From Saccharospirillum sp040881935 (GTDB lineage Bacteria; Pseudomonadota; Gammaproteobacteria; Pseudomonadales; Natronospirillaceae): a DNA stretch of 64,000 nt. Shown here piece by piece: positions 1-9,189 of this stretch. The position numbers and the translations under genes are program-made. Each line of letters opens with the position of its first letter. Position 1 is the first letter of the stretch. The notes under the pieces are model-generated. The model saw nothing but the letters and a program-made list of their open reading frames with translations. It made no database searches and was not told the DNA's origin. The DNA lies in assembly GCF_040881935.1 (NCBI RefSeq), contig NZ_JBBECH010000068.1, positions 1-64,000 on the forward strand. Direction: 5' to 3'.

Positions 1-12
1 ATGTAGACTCGG

Positions 13-32
13 AGACCGCATCCATGCGGTCT
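13..32. repeat. short perfect hairpin at left edge
   Basis: An 8-bp perfect stem with a TCCA loop (AGACCGCA/TGCGGTCT). The ATCCATG motif resembles the inner tip of the long palindromes found elsewhere in the window, so this may be the decayed end of one, but the outer arms cannot be matched. The rest of 1-144 shows no gene. Confidence 0.35.
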
Positions 33-144
33 AACGGCCCCCAGTAGACGCACCCAACACTCCTTCAATGGTCACTGGTTGAATTGCCACGAATTTCTAA
101 CTCATGACACCACATACTTTTGTGCACATAACAGGAAGCGAAGA

Positions 145-1548
145 ATGACTGAGATGGCAACAATCATCAGCCCGGTAAACGCCACGCAATACGCCGAGCG
201 CGCTTACCTGAACGAGGCTGAAGCCCGTGAGGCGGTTAAACGAGCGTCAGCGGCCCAGCGTGACTGGCAGACCACGCCTCTGGAAAAACGCCAGGCAGTG
301 CTGGAACGCGCCGTTGAACTGCTTGATGAGCAGCGCGACGAATTGGCTGAAGAACTGGCCTGGCAGATGGGTCGGCCGATCAGTCAGGGCGGCGGTGAAG
401 TTAATGGTTTTGCCGAGCGTGCCCGCTACATGCTGGCGATAGCGCCGCGTGCCCTGGCAGATCTGGAGATGCCGGACAAGCCCGGTTTTAAACGCTATAT
501 CCGGCGCGATCCGGTGGGTGTGGTACTGACCATTGCCCCCTGGAATTTTCCCTACATGACCGCCGTCAATACCGTTTGGCCGGCACTGGCGGCAGGCAAT
601 GCTGTGTTGCTCAAACATGCGCAGCAAACGCTGCTGTGTGCCGAACGGTTGCAACGGGTTCTGGCGCAGGCTGGTTTGCCCGAAGGGGTGTTTCAGGCGG
701 TCACATTGAGCCATGAAACGACAGCCACCATCTTGAAAGAACCGGCCATTCGCTTTGTCAGTTTTACCGGCTCGGTGCGCGGTGGCCAGAGTATTCAGCA
801 GGCTATTGCCGCCAGCGGTCAGTTTGCCGGAACCGCGCTGGAACTGGGTGGCAAAGACCCGGCCTATGTGCGGGCCGATGTTGATATTGCCGATGCCGCC
901 ATTAACCTGGCGGATGGCGCTTTCTTTAACAGCGGCCAGAGCTGCTGTTCGGTGGAACGCATCTATGTGCATCAAGATGTGTATCAGCCCTTTGTCGATG
1001 CGTTGGTCGCCGAAACCCGCAAGCTGGTGCTGGGTGACCCTCTGCAAAAATCAACCACGCTGGGTCCGCTGGTCAAAGCTTCGGCCGCTGATTTTGTGCG
1101 CGGGCAGATTGCCGACGCGGTCAAAGCCGGTGCCACAACGCTGATACAGCCCAGTGATTTCCCGGAAGATAAACCCGGTACGGCTTATCTGGCGCCGCAA
1201 ATTCTGACCGGGGTCGATCACAGCATGCGGGTGATGACAGAGGAAAGTTTTGGCCCTGTGGTCGGCATTATGCCGGTGGCATCGGATGAAGAAGCCATTC
1301 AACTGATGAATGACAGCGAGTTTGGTCTGACGGCATCGATCTGGACGCGGGATCTGGAAGCCGCGGAACGCCTCGGGCGTGAAGTTCAGACCGGTACGGT
1401 GTTTATGAACCGGTGCGACGTGCTCGACCCGGCGCTGGCCTGGACCGGCGTCAAACACACCGGCCGGGGTGCTTCGCTTTCCGAAATCGGTTACGACGCC
1501 CTGACCCAACCCAAGAGCTTTCACTTACGACTGCCCAGCGGAGGCTGA
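145..1548 (+). CDS. NAD(P)-dependent aldehyde dehydrogenase
   Basis: Cytoplasmic ALDH-superfamily enzyme of 467 residues that oxidises an aldehyde to its acid with NAD(P). Seen: the APWNFPY cofactor-site motif, the FTGSVRGG loop, the catalytic-base segment LELGGKDP, and the nucleophile in NSGQSCCSVER; the C-terminal half carries the usual EESFGPVVGI motif. The ATG at 145 (or 154) is chosen because the longer reading from 79 adds a non-conserved leader; a purine-rich AGGAAG lies just upstream. It ends 3 bp before the iron alcohol dehydrogenase, so the two are probably cotranscribed and may interconvert alcohol, aldehyde and acid. The substrate cannot be read from the sequence; betaine-aldehyde-like or succinate-semialdehyde-like enzymes are alternatives. 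Confidence 0.9.
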   Translation: MTEMATIISPVNATQYAERAYLNEAEAREAVKRASAAQRDWQTTPLEKRQAVLERAVELLDEQRDELAEELAWQMGRPISQGGGEVNGFAERARYMLAIAPRALADLEMPDKPGFKRYIRRDPVGVVLTIAPWNFPYMTAVNTVWPALAAGNAVLLKHAQQTLLCAERLQRVLAQAGLPEGVFQAVTLSHETTATILKEPAIRFVSFTGSVRGGQSIQQAIAASGQFAGTALELGGKDPAYVRADVDIADAAINLADGAFFNSGQSCCSVERIYVHQDVYQPFVDALVAETRKLVLGDPLQKSTTLGPLVKASAADFVRGQIADAVKAGATTLIQPSDFPEDKPGTAYLAPQILTGVDHSMRVMTEESFGPVVGIMPVASDEEAIQLMNDSEFGLTASIWTRDLEAAERLGREVQTGTVFMNRCDVLDPALAWTGVKHTGRGASLSEIGYDALTQPKSFHLRLPSGG

Positions 1549-1551
1549 CCC

Positions 1552-2724
1552 ATGACCACGGAAACATCGTTAACCGCTAACTGGGGCATGCCCAATCGCA
1601 TGCTTGTCGGCCCCGATCGGCTAAAAGAACTACCATCGCTGTGCCAGGAACTAGGCTTTAAAGCGCCGCTATTGGTAACTGACCGTGGGCTGGCTGGCCT
1701 GCCCATGGTGACAAACACCCTGGCAGCGCTGACCAATGCCGGGCTCGGTGCGGCGCTTTTTGCGGACGTCGAAGGCAACCCGACTGGGCCCATGGTCGAG
1801 GCGGGTGTAGACGTGTATCGCAAGGGCAATCACGACAGCGTCGTCGCCCTGGGCGGCGGCAGCGGCCTTGATGTCGGCAAGGCCATTGCGTTTATGTCGG
1901 GCCAGACCCGGCCAATCTGGGATTTCGAAGACATCGGCGATTACTGGACACGCGCCGACGCAAAGGGCATCGCCCCGGTTATCGCCATTCCGACCACGGC
2001 CGGTACCGGCTCGGAAGTAGGGCGGGCCTCAGTGATTGCCAATGAAGCCGAACACCGCAAAATCATCGTCTTTCACCCGAAGATGCTGCCGGTAGCGGTT
2101 ATTCTGGACCCGAAAGTCACCGCCGCCTTGCCCCCACACATCACCGCGGCCACCGGCCTGGATGCCTTCATCCACAGCTTCGAAGCCTACTGCGCCCCGG
2201 GCTTTCACCCGATCTGCGAAGGCATCGCGCTGGAAGGCATGCGCCTGGTATCGGCCGCACTCCCGGTTGCATACAAAGACGGCAACAACCTCGAAGCCCG
2301 CACCAAAATGCTCGCCGCCGCCAGCATGGGCGCCATCGCTTTCCAGAAAGGCCTGGGTGGCGTACACGCCATCTCCCACGCCGTCGGCGCCATGTACAAC
2401 ACTCACCATGGCCTCACCAACGCCGTGGTATTGCCGTACATCATGGTGCACAACCGCGCCAGCATCGAACACCGTATGGGGCCGGTGGCTCAGGCCGTAG
2501 GCTTGGAAGACACCTCATTCGATGCCCTGCTGCAGTGGGTATTGGCGTTCCGGCGCGAACTGGGTATTCCCCATACCCTGGCTGAGATCGACGTGCCAGA
2601 TGATCAGGCAGACGAAGTCGGCCGCCTGGCCGCCGTTGACCCTTCCGCCGGCGGCAATCCGCAACCGCTGAATGCGGCAGTGTTGACTGAGGTATTTCGC
2701 AAGGCGGTTCGAGGCGAGTTGTAA
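1552..2724 (+). CDS. iron-containing alcohol dehydrogenase
   Basis: Group III (Fe-dependent) alcohol dehydrogenase, 390 residues, a normal length for the family. Seen: the nucleotide-binding GGGSGLDVGKAIAF segment, the TTAGTGSEVGRASVI motif, and the metal-ligand histidine segments AFIHSFEAYCAPGFHP, GGVHAISHAVGAMY and NTHHGLTNAVVLP. It starts immediately after the aldehyde dehydrogenase and probably forms a two-gene operon with it for oxidising an alcohol through an aldehyde. The substrate is unknown. Two palindromic repeats follow it rather than a classical terminator. Confidence 0.9.
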   Translation: MTTETSLTANWGMPNRMLVGPDRLKELPSLCQELGFKAPLLVTDRGLAGLPMVTNTLAALTNAGLGAALFADVEGNPTGPMVEAGVDVYRKGNHDSVVALGGGSGLDVGKAIAFMSGQTRPIWDFEDIGDYWTRADAKGIAPVIAIPTTAGTGSEVGRASVIANEAEHRKIIVFHPKMLPVAVILDPKVTAALPPHITAATGLDAFIHSFEAYCAPGFHPICEGIALEGMRLVSAALPVAYKDGNNLEARTKMLAAASMGAIAFQKGLGGVHAISHAVGAMYNTHHGLTNAVVLPYIMVHNRASIEHRMGPVAQAVGLEDTSFDALLQWVLAFRRELGIPHTLAEIDVPDDQADEVGRLAAVDPSAGGNPQPLNAAVLTEVFRKAVRGEL

Positions 2725-2787
2725 TCTCAGGCCACCTGTTGGAATACCTGGCCCTTCGAACTTCAAGCTCCGGAGGTTGGTTTTAGT

Positions 2788-2936
2788 GTGTTGCCAGGAG
2801 TCCGTGCCAGGCACCGGGTGTACCTGTCCGGGGTCGCCGTAAACCCGTCCATGGGGGCTAGGCTTCGGCATCCATGCCTCAGACTTCCCCGGACAGGTAC
2901 ACCCGGCACCCGGCACCTGACACTCCTCCTCAACAC
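2788..2936 (+). repeat. long palindrome, copy A
   Basis: About 149 bp that folds back on itself. The inner arms GGGTGTACCTGTCCGGGG and CCCCGGACAGGTACACCC are exactly complementary. An outer layer (GTGTTGCCAGGAG against CTCCTCCTCAACAC) pairs imperfectly. The centre holds the family core (AAACCCGTCCATGG) and a GGCATCCATGCC tip. It lies in the 520-bp gene-free stretch between the alcohol dehydrogenase and mnmG. Confidence 0.85.
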
Positions 2937-2990
2937 GTTAATGTTCGGTTTTTAACCAACTAAGAACTGAATTCGATCATGGCAATAAAG

Positions 2991-3074
2991 ACTAGCGGCG
3001 GATGCCGGTGTGGTCTAGGCCCCATGGATGGGTTCACGCCGACCCCGCAGAGGCCACACCGGTGGCCGACGCGG
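2991..3074 (-). repeat. long palindrome, copy B (internally deleted)
   Basis: Same family in opposite orientation. The core reads as the reverse complement of GGCGTGAACCCATCCATGG. The outer arms GCCGGTGTGG and CCACACCGG still pair, but the second half of the core and one inner arm are missing. It forms an inverted pair with copy A across a 54-bp spacer. The remaining 3075-3244 holds only the mnmG leader, with a possible TATAAT -10 box at 3166-3171 (weak TGCCAA -35 at 3143). Confidence 0.75.
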
Positions 3075-3244
3075 ACCAGCTCCACCCAAGCACACCCAAA
3101 CTGCGGCCCGGAAACGGGCCGGACCTGTCTTGCAAAAGGGGGTGCCAAACGTCCTCTCATATCCGTATAATCTGCGCCCCATTTTCCGGGATTTGGTGAA
3201 AAATTGATCACCAGAGCCCGGCTTAGTTCAACCCGAGGTGTTCA

Positions 3245-5149
3245 GTGCAATTTCCCAAGCGTTACGATGTCATAGTGATCGGTGGCGGTCATGCTGGAAC
3301 TGAGGCGGCGCTCGCGTCTGCCCGTACTGGTGCGCAGACGCTATTGCTGACCCACAACGCGGACACCGTCGGGGTGATGTCCTGTAACCCGGCCATTGGT
3401 GGTATTGGCAAGAGCCACCTGGTCAAGGAAATCGATGCCCTCGGCGGTGCCATGGCGCGCGCCACCGACCGTGCCGGTATTCAGTTTCGGGTGTTAAACA
3501 GCCGTAAAGGCCCGGCCGTGCGTGCGACCCGCGCCCAGGCCGACCGTCAGTTGTACCGGGCGGCGATTCGGGAAATTGTTGAACTGCAGCCGAATCTGGA
3601 ACTGTTTCAGCAGTCGGCTGACGATCTGTTGCTGGAAAACGACGTCGTTACCGGCGTTGTTACCCAAACCGGCATTCGCATCATGGCCGAAACCGTGGTG
3701 CTGACGGCGGGCACCTTTCTTGGCGGCAAAATTCACGTCGGCATGCAGAACTATTCCGGTGGCCGTATGGGCGATGCGCCCAGCAATGCCCTGTCGCATC
3801 GGTTGCGTGAATTGCCGTTCCGCGTCGGTCGCCTGAAAACCGGTACCCCGGCGCGCATCGACGGCCGTAGCCTGGATTACAGCCAGTTGACCGAGCAACC
3901 CGGCGATACGCCGCTGCCGGTCATGTCCTATATGGGCCGGGTCGAAGAGCACCCGCGCCAGGTTTCCTGCTGGATCGCCCACACCACCGAGCAGACGCAC
4001 CACATCATCCGCAACAATCTGCACCAGTCGCCGATGTATGCCGGTGAGATCGAAGGCATCGGCCCGCGCTATTGTCCGTCGATTGAAGACAAGGTCACCC
4101 GCTTTGCCGACAAGACCAGTCACCAGGTGTTCGTAGAACCCGAAGGGCTGACCACCTATGAAATGTACCCGAACGGCATCTCCACCAGCCTGCCGTTCGA
4201 TGTGCAGATCGACTTTATCCAAAGCATCAAAGGCTTCGAAAACGCCCACATCACCCGGCCGGGTTACGCCATCGAATACGATTACTTCGATCCGCGTGAC
4301 CTGAAGCACAGCCTGGAAACCAAGTTCATTGGCAACCTGTTCTTTGCCGGTCAGATTAACGGCACCACCGGCTACGAAGAAGCCGCTGCCCAGGGCTTGC
4401 TGGCCGGGGTCAACGCTGCCCGTCGTGCCGCCGGTGAAGAAGCCTGGACGCCACGTCGTGACGAAGCTTATTTGGGCGTGCTGGTTGACGACCTGATCAC
4501 CATGGGCACGCTGGAGCCGTACCGGATGTTCACCAGCCGCGCCGAATATCGCTTGCTGTTGCGTGAAGACAACGCCGATGCGCGGTTGACTGAAACGGGA
4601 CGTTCGCTTGGCTTGGTCGATGATGTTCGCTGGGCCGCCTTCAGCACCAAACAGGACGCCATCGTCCGCGAAACCCAGCGACTGACCAGCACCTGGGTGC
4701 AGCCGAAATCGGCTGAGGCGCAGGCATTGCACGATAAGCTGGCACAGCCACTGTCGCGCGAGACCACATTGCGCGACCTGCTGAAACGGCCACAACTGAC
4801 GTATGCCGATATTGCCGACCTGGTGCCGACAGACGCACTGGACCCGGCGGTGAGCGAACAAGTCGAGATCAGTGCCAAATACGAAGGCTATATTCAGCGC
4901 CAGCAGGACGACATCGACACACTGCGCCGCCACGAGAGCATGAAGCTACCGGCGGAACTGAATTTCGAGGCCATCGGCGGCCTGTCGAACGAAGTGAAAC
5001 AGAAGTTGAAGCAGGCCCGGCCGGAAACCCTGGCGCAAGCGTCGCGCATCTCTGGCGTGACACCGGCGGCGGTCTCGATGCTGATGATTCACCTGAAAAA
5101 GCAGTCGGCGGCGAGCAAAGCCGCTCAGGTGGAGCAACACAGCGCATGA
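3245..5149 (+). CDS. mnmG: tRNA uridine-5-carboxymethylaminomethyl modification enzyme MnmG (GidA)
   Basis: FAD-binding subunit that, with MnmE, adds the carboxymethylaminomethyl group to the wobble uridine of certain tRNAs. 634 residues, full length. Seen: the N-terminal FAD motif IGGGHAGTEAALASA, the active-site region MSCNPAIGGIGKSHLVKEID, and the family signature MFTSRAEYRLLLRED. The start is GTG at 3245 (MQFPKRYDV), preceded by a GAGG ribosome site. It overlaps rsmG by four bases. mnmE and dnaA, frequent neighbours, are not upstream here. Confidence 0.97.
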   Translation: MQFPKRYDVIVIGGGHAGTEAALASARTGAQTLLLTHNADTVGVMSCNPAIGGIGKSHLVKEIDALGGAMARATDRAGIQFRVLNSRKGPAVRATRAQADRQLYRAAIREIVELQPNLELFQQSADDLLLENDVVTGVVTQTGIRIMAETVVLTAGTFLGGKIHVGMQNYSGGRMGDAPSNALSHRLRELPFRVGRLKTGTPARIDGRSLDYSQLTEQPGDTPLPVMSYMGRVEEHPRQVSCWIAHTTEQTHHIIRNNLHQSPMYAGEIEGIGPRYCPSIEDKVTRFADKTSHQVFVEPEGLTTYEMYPNGISTSLPFDVQIDFIQSIKGFENAHITRPGYAIEYDYFDPRDLKHSLETKFIGNLFFAGQINGTTGYEEAAAQGLLAGVNAARRAAGEEAWTPRRDEAYLGVLVDDLITMGTLEPYRMFTSRAEYRLLLREDNADARLTETGRSLGLVDDVRWAAFSTKQDAIVRETQRLTSTWVQPKSAEAQALHDKLAQPLSRETTLRDLLKRPQLTYADIADLVPTDALDPAVSEQVEISAKYEGYIQRQQDDIDTLRRHESMKLPAELNFEAIGGLSNEVKQKLKQARPETLAQASRISGVTPAAVSMLMIHLKKQSAASKAAQVEQHSA

Positions 5150-5793
5150 GTGAGCGTTACGCATCGCTGTTAAGTGACGGTCTGGCTGAGCTGGGCATTG
5201 AACTTGAAACCGCTGTTCAGCAGCGATTGCTCGCCTATCACTCACTGTTGATGAAGTGGAACAGGGCATACAACCTGACCTCGGTGCGCAGACCGGAAGA
5301 AATGATTACCCGGCATCTGCTCGATAGCCTGTCGATTCTGCCTTTCGTCGGCCCGGGCGATCTGCTGGATGTAGGTACCGGCCCTGGCCTGCCTGGCATG
5401 ATTCTGGCGCTGATCGACCCACAGAAACCGGTGACGCTGCTCGACAGCAACGGCAAGAAGACCCGTTTTTTGACTCAGGTGAAGCTGGAACTGGGTGTCG
5501 GCAATGTCACCGTCGTGCACAGCCGGCTCGAAGCCTGGCAGCCAGAGCGAACCTTCTCACAAATCTCGTCACGCGCCTTTGCCACTCTGGCCGATATGGT
5601 GGCAAAATCCCGGCATCTGCTGGCACCGGGTGGCCACTTTCTGGCCATGAAAGGCCTGTACCCAACCGACGAGATCGCTGCATTGCCGGGCGATATCCAG
5701 GTCGATCGGGTGACACCACTGACCGTTCCGGGCAGCGCTTTACTCAGTGCGGACGCGCGACATCTGGTACAGTTGTCGGCCCGAACGACATAA
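5146..5793 (+). CDS. rsmG: 16S rRNA (guanine-527-N7)-methyltransferase RsmG (GidB)
   Basis: SAM-dependent methyltransferase that modifies G527 of 16S rRNA. 215 residues. Seen: the SAM-binding LLDVGTGPGLPGMILAL motif, the preceding YNLTSVRRPEEMITRHLLDS segment typical of the family, and a downstream FLAMKG motif. Its ATG overlaps the mnmG stop (ATGA), so translation is probably coupled. parA follows after 10 bases. Confidence 0.96.
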   Translation: MSERYASLLSDGLAELGIELETAVQQRLLAYHSLLMKWNRAYNLTSVRRPEEMITRHLLDSLSILPFVGPGDLLDVGTGPGLPGMILALIDPQKPVTLLDSNGKKTRFLTQVKLELGVGNVTVVHSRLEAWQPERTFSQISSRAFATLADMVAKSRHLLAPGGHFLAMKGLYPTDEIAALPGDIQVDRVTPLTVPGSALLSADARHLVQLSARTT

Positions 5794-5803
5794 GGATTCG
5801 GCT

Positions 5804-6610
5804 TTGACACATATTTTTGCCATTACCAACCAGAAAGGCGGCGTCGGCAAGACCACTACCGCCACCAATCTGCCCGCCTCTCTGGTGGCGATGAAGCGCA
5901 AGGTGCTGGTCGTGGACCTGGACCCGCAGGGCAATGCCACCATGGGCAGCGGCATCAGCAAGAATGAGATCGACATCAGTGTCTACGATGTCATCACTGG
6001 CAAGGCCGGCTGCGCTGAGGCCGTTGTCACCACCCCCGAGGCCGGCTATGACCTGCTGCCCGCCAATGGCGAGCTGACGGCCGCCGAAGTTGAGCTGATG
6101 TCGGTGAAGATGAAAGAGCACCGGCTGCAGTACGCCCTGGCCGAAGTGAAGCATAAATACGACTACATCTTTATCGACTGCCCGCCGTCGCTCAACATGC
6201 TGACGGTGAACGCCCTGGCCGCCGCCGAGCAGGTGCTGATCCCGATGCAGTGCGAATACTACGCGCTGGAAGGCCTGGCCGCGCTGATGGACACCATCCA
6301 CAGCATTCAGAAGGTGGTGAATCCGAAGCTGCAAATCGGCGGTCTGCTGCGCACTATGTACGACCCGCGCAACAGCCTGACCAACGATGTCTCCGATCAG
6401 CTGAAGAGCCATTTTGGCGACAAGCTATATAGTTCGGTGATTCCGCGTAACGTGCGGCTGGCGGAGGCGCCCAGTTACGGCACACCAGTATTGCAGTACG
6501 ACCGCACCTCCAAAGGCGCGCTGGCCTACCTGGCACTGGCTGGAGAAATGGTTCGCCGGGTCGAGGGCATCAAGGCACCCGATACCGAACATTTAACAGG
6601 AACTGTGTAA
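5804..6610 (+). CDS. parA: chromosome partitioning ATPase ParA (Soj)
   Basis: Deviant-Walker P-loop ATPase that works with ParB to segregate the origin region. 268 residues. Seen: the KGGVGKTTTATNL Walker A at the N-terminus, DLDPQGNATMGSGI, and the Walker B segment FIDCPPSLNML. The start is a TTG at 5804, preceded by AAGGA at 5793; the longer reading from 5747 runs into rsmG and adds an unconserved leader. parB begins on the next base after the stop. Many relatives have NLAASL where this protein has NLPASL, a minor variation. Confidence 0.95.
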   Translation: MTHIFAITNQKGGVGKTTTATNLPASLVAMKRKVLVVDLDPQGNATMGSGISKNEIDISVYDVITGKAGCAEAVVTTPEAGYDLLPANGELTAAEVELMSVKMKEHRLQYALAEVKHKYDYIFIDCPPSLNMLTVNALAAAEQVLIPMQCEYYALEGLAALMDTIHSIQKVVNPKLQIGGLLRTMYDPRNSLTNDVSDQLKSHFGDKLYSSVIPRNVRLAEAPSYGTPVLQYDRTSKGALAYLALAGEMVRRVEGIKAPDTEHLTGTV

Positions 6611-7495
6611 ATGGCAGCTAAGAAACGAGGCTTGGGACGAGGCCTGGACGCCCTGATCACAACCCGACGGGAAGTCGAGGCCATTGCTGACCAGCCGGTA
6701 GCTCGTGTCAATGACGGCAGTTTGCGCATGTTGCCGGTTGAGTGGATTCGTCGTGGCACCTACCAGCCCCGGCGTGATATGTCAGCCGACGGGCTTGAAG
6801 AACTCGCCGCGTCGATTCGTGCCCAGGGCGTGATGCAGCCCGTTGTGGTGCGTCCCCAGGGCCCTGAATCCTATGAGCTGATTGCCGGTGAGCGTCGCTG
6901 GCGCGCCTCGCAGATGGCCGGGCTGGATCAGATACCGGCGGTGATTCGCGATGTCTCCGACGAAGACGCCATTGCCATGGCGCTGATCGAGAACATTCAG
7001 CGCGAAAACCTGAACCCGATGGAGGAAGCGCTGGCGTTGCAACGCCTGCAGAAAGAATTCGACCTGACCCAGGCTGGCGTTGCCGAAGCCGTCGGTAAAA
7101 ACCGGGTCACCGTAACCAACCTGCTGCGCCTGATCAGTCTGGAAGCCGATGTGCGTCGTATGCTTGAGCACGGTGACCTGGAAATGGGTCATGCACGGGC
7201 GTTATTGGGTGTGCAGGGCGAGCAACAGATCGAAGCAGCTCGTCAGGTGGTGGCCAAAGGCATGACAGTGCGGCAGACCGAACAACTGGTGCGCAACCTG
7301 GTGGAAGGTAAAAAGACCGGGCTCGATCGCGCCGAACATAAACCCGATGCCAACATTCAGAATCTTGAAGAAATGTTGTCGCAGCGCCTGGGCGCTTCGG
7401 TGTCGATCAAGCATGGTGCGCGTGGCAAAGGCTCGCTGGTGATCAAATACAACAGTCTGGATGAGCTCGACGGCATCCTGAACCATGTAAAGTAG
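6611..7495 (+). CDS. parB: chromosome partitioning protein ParB (Spo0J)
   Basis: parS-binding CTP-dependent clamp of the ParABS system, 294 residues. Seen: the N-terminal KKRGLGRGLDALI arm that contacts ParA, the PRRDMSADGLEELAASI and GERRWRAS boxes, ENIQRENLNPMEEA, and the helix-turn-helix TQAGVAEAVGKNRVTVTNLLRL, followed by a dimerisation domain. It is directly adjacent to parA. No consensus parS site was seen by eye in the window. Confidence 0.96.
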   Translation: MAAKKRGLGRGLDALITTRREVEAIADQPVARVNDGSLRMLPVEWIRRGTYQPRRDMSADGLEELAASIRAQGVMQPVVVRPQGPESYELIAGERRWRASQMAGLDQIPAVIRDVSDEDAIAMALIENIQRENLNPMEEALALQRLQKEFDLTQAGVAEAVGKNRVTVTNLLRLISLEADVRRMLEHGDLEMGHARALLGVQGEQQIEAARQVVAKGMTVRQTEQLVRNLVEGKKTGLDRAEHKPDANIQNLEEMLSQRLGASVSIKHGARGKGSLVIKYNSLDELDGILNHVK

Positions 7496-7584
7496 GGCCT
7501 GACAGCGTTCAAATAGGTTGAATTGCGTTCAAAAACAACAATTTGCCGGAAAGCGGCCAAGTCGGAATGAGAGCATGTTGCGTG

Positions 7585-7613
7585 TTGATGCAACTAGCCG
7601 ACTCCAATATACT
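7585..7613 (+). promoter_or_regulatory. candidate sigma-70 promoter of the ATP synthase operon
   Basis: -35 TTGATG at 7585-7590 and -10 TATACT at 7608-7613 with an ideal 17-bp spacer, in the gap between parB and atpI. An imperfect palindrome GTTGC...GCAAC (7577-7594) overlaps the -35 box and could be an operator. The long leader (about 160 nt) to atpI shows no further gene. Confidence 0.6.
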
Positions 7614-7777
7614 CTGCCGAGTTTTGCCGAGCCTCCAGTGGCCCGGTACCGCTCAAACCCGGATAACAAGCGGGGCAGGCCTTGAGAAAGGCGCCCAAAC
7701 CGCCCTGTCGTTCAGCCCTACGAAAACAGCTGAACTGCATGAAATACAGGGCATATGACAATAACCGGGACAGAACA

Positions 7778-8167
7778 GTGGTTTTTCAACAAGCACGGTC
7801 CAAACCGGTTCCCCGGCCTTCGGCCTGGCGGCTGGTGACGTTTCAGGCGGTCGCCGCCCTGATCATCGGCCTGGTGGTGGTCGTATTGATCCCGGACGTC
7901 TGGTTGGAAGTAATGATGGCTGGCGCCCTGTGCCTGGTGGCACAGAGCTATTTTACCTGGCGTAGCCTGCGACATTTTGGCTCGCGTCATACAGCCCTGT
8001 TTGTGGTGGCGACGTCCCAGGGGCTGTTTGGCAAATGGATTATTCTGGCAGCAGGTTTGATACCGGTGTGGGTCACCCAACCGGACCTGAGCGCCATAAC
8101 AATGTTGCTGGTAGTGGTGATACTGAACACCCTGTCTGCGATGTTGGCACCGATTCTGGTTAAGTAA
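7778..8167 (+). CDS. atpI: ATP synthase subunit I
   Basis: Small membrane protein encoded first in ATP synthase operons; it assists c-ring assembly or Mg uptake and is not part of the final enzyme. About 129 residues with four hydrophobic segments (starting LVTFQAVAALIIGLVVVVLI) and a short basic N-terminus. The GTG at 7778 gives the usual length; ATG at 7739 is an alternative. Its sequence is weakly conserved, so the call rests on position and topology. Confidence 0.8.
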   Translation: MVFQQARSKPVPRPSAWRLVTFQAVAALIIGLVVVVLIPDVWLEVMMAGALCLVAQSYFTWRSLRHFGSRHTALFVVATSQGLFGKWIILAAGLIPVWVTQPDLSAITMLLVVVILNTLSAMLAPILVK

Positions 8168-8204
8168 CCGCTCTAACGGGCGGCCAATAGGGGTAAAGTG
8201 ACAT

Positions 8205-9089
8205 ATGGCAAGTGAAGCTGGCGGTTACGCCAATGCGGGCGAGTACATCTCGCACCACCTGACCAACCTCACTTATGGGAAGTTGGAAGCGGGTACGACG
8301 ATGTGCGATGGCTCGACTCTGAACGCGACTCAGTGGGTGCTGGGTGCCTGTTCTGCGGAGATCAGCGCCATGGGATTTATGGCCTTTCATGTGGACAGCA
8401 TGTTGTGGTCCATCGGGCTCGGCGCGATTTTCCTGTTTTTGTTCTGGCGAGTGGGCAAGACTGCCACTCAGGGTGTGCCTACGGGGATGCAGAACTTCGT
8501 CGAAACCATCGTCGAGTTCATTGACAGCCAGGTGCGGGATACTTTCCATGGCAAAAACCCGTGGATTGCACCGATTGCGCTGACAGTCTTCGTCTGGGTG
8601 TTCCTGTCGAACCTGATGGACATCGTTCCGGTCGACCTGATCCCTTATACCCTGGAACTGATGGGTGTGAAGTTTCAGAAAATCGTCCCCTCGACCGACC
8701 CGAATATCACCCTGGGTACGGCGGTGTTTGTGTTTATGCTGATGATCTACTATTCCTTCAAAGTGAAGGGCTTTGGCTTCATCAAGGAATTGTCGTTCAC
8801 ACCCTTTAATCACTGGATCTTTGTTCCGTTCAACCTCTTCCTGGAGTTGGTCGGACTGATCGCGAAGCCGTTTTCTCTCGGTCTTCGTCTGTTCGGTAAC
8901 CTCTACGCAGCGGAAATGATCTTCATCCTGATCGCGCTGATGTTTGGTGCCGGCTTCTTCTTCGCCGCCTTTGCTGGCGTGCTGCAGATGGCGTGGGCTA
9001 TTTTCCACATCATGGTCATTCCGTTGCAGGCGTTCATCTTTATGGTGTTGACCATCGTGTACCTGAGTCAGGCCCACGAAGACCACTAG
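8205..9089 (+). CDS. atpB: ATP synthase Fo subunit a
   Basis: Integral membrane subunit that forms the two proton half-channels against the c-ring. 294 residues with five to six membrane segments. Seen: the essential arginine in the LGLRLFGNLYAAEM motif and the C-terminal helix with AFIFMVLTIVYLSQA. It is second in the ATP synthase operon, 37 bp after atpI. Confidence 0.97.
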   Translation: MASEAGGYANAGEYISHHLTNLTYGKLEAGTTMCDGSTLNATQWVLGACSAEISAMGFMAFHVDSMLWSIGLGAIFLFLFWRVGKTATQGVPTGMQNFVETIVEFIDSQVRDTFHGKNPWIAPIALTVFVWVFLSNLMDIVPVDLIPYTLELMGVKFQKIVPSTDPNITLGTAVFVFMLMIYYSFKVKGFGFIKELSFTPFNHWIFVPFNLFLELVGLIAKPFSLGLRLFGNLYAAEMIFILIALMFGAGFFFAAFAGVLQMAWAIFHIMVIPLQAFIFMVLTIVYLSQAHEDH

Positions 9090-9189
9090 TTTGGTCGTCG
9101 GGTAGGCTCGATGGCTGCCCCGAATTTCTAAAAGAAAGTTTAAACTTGAAAGCTCTAAACCTTAACGATAGAAAACTTAGGAGAAAAAC

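Noticed and set aside
247..1524. Long minus-strand open frames opposite the aldehyde dehydrogenase
   Set aside because: They lie fully antisense to a well-supported gene, have unlike-protein composition and no ribosome sites. The same holds for the large frames opposite mnmG (3494-4933), atpA, ushA-like (35595-36809) and carB (55589-56743).
3130..3171. TTGCAA/TATAAT as mnmG promoter
   Set aside because: The spacer is about 30 bp, too long; only the TATAAT box is kept as possible.
2960..3211. Small frames on both strands across copy B
   Set aside because: They are produced by the palindrome itself; similar frames appear in copies C, E and G without conservation.
2725..3244. Chromosomal origin next to mnmG
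   Set aside because: No DnaA boxes or AT-rich unwinding region were seen in the gap, only palindromic repeats.
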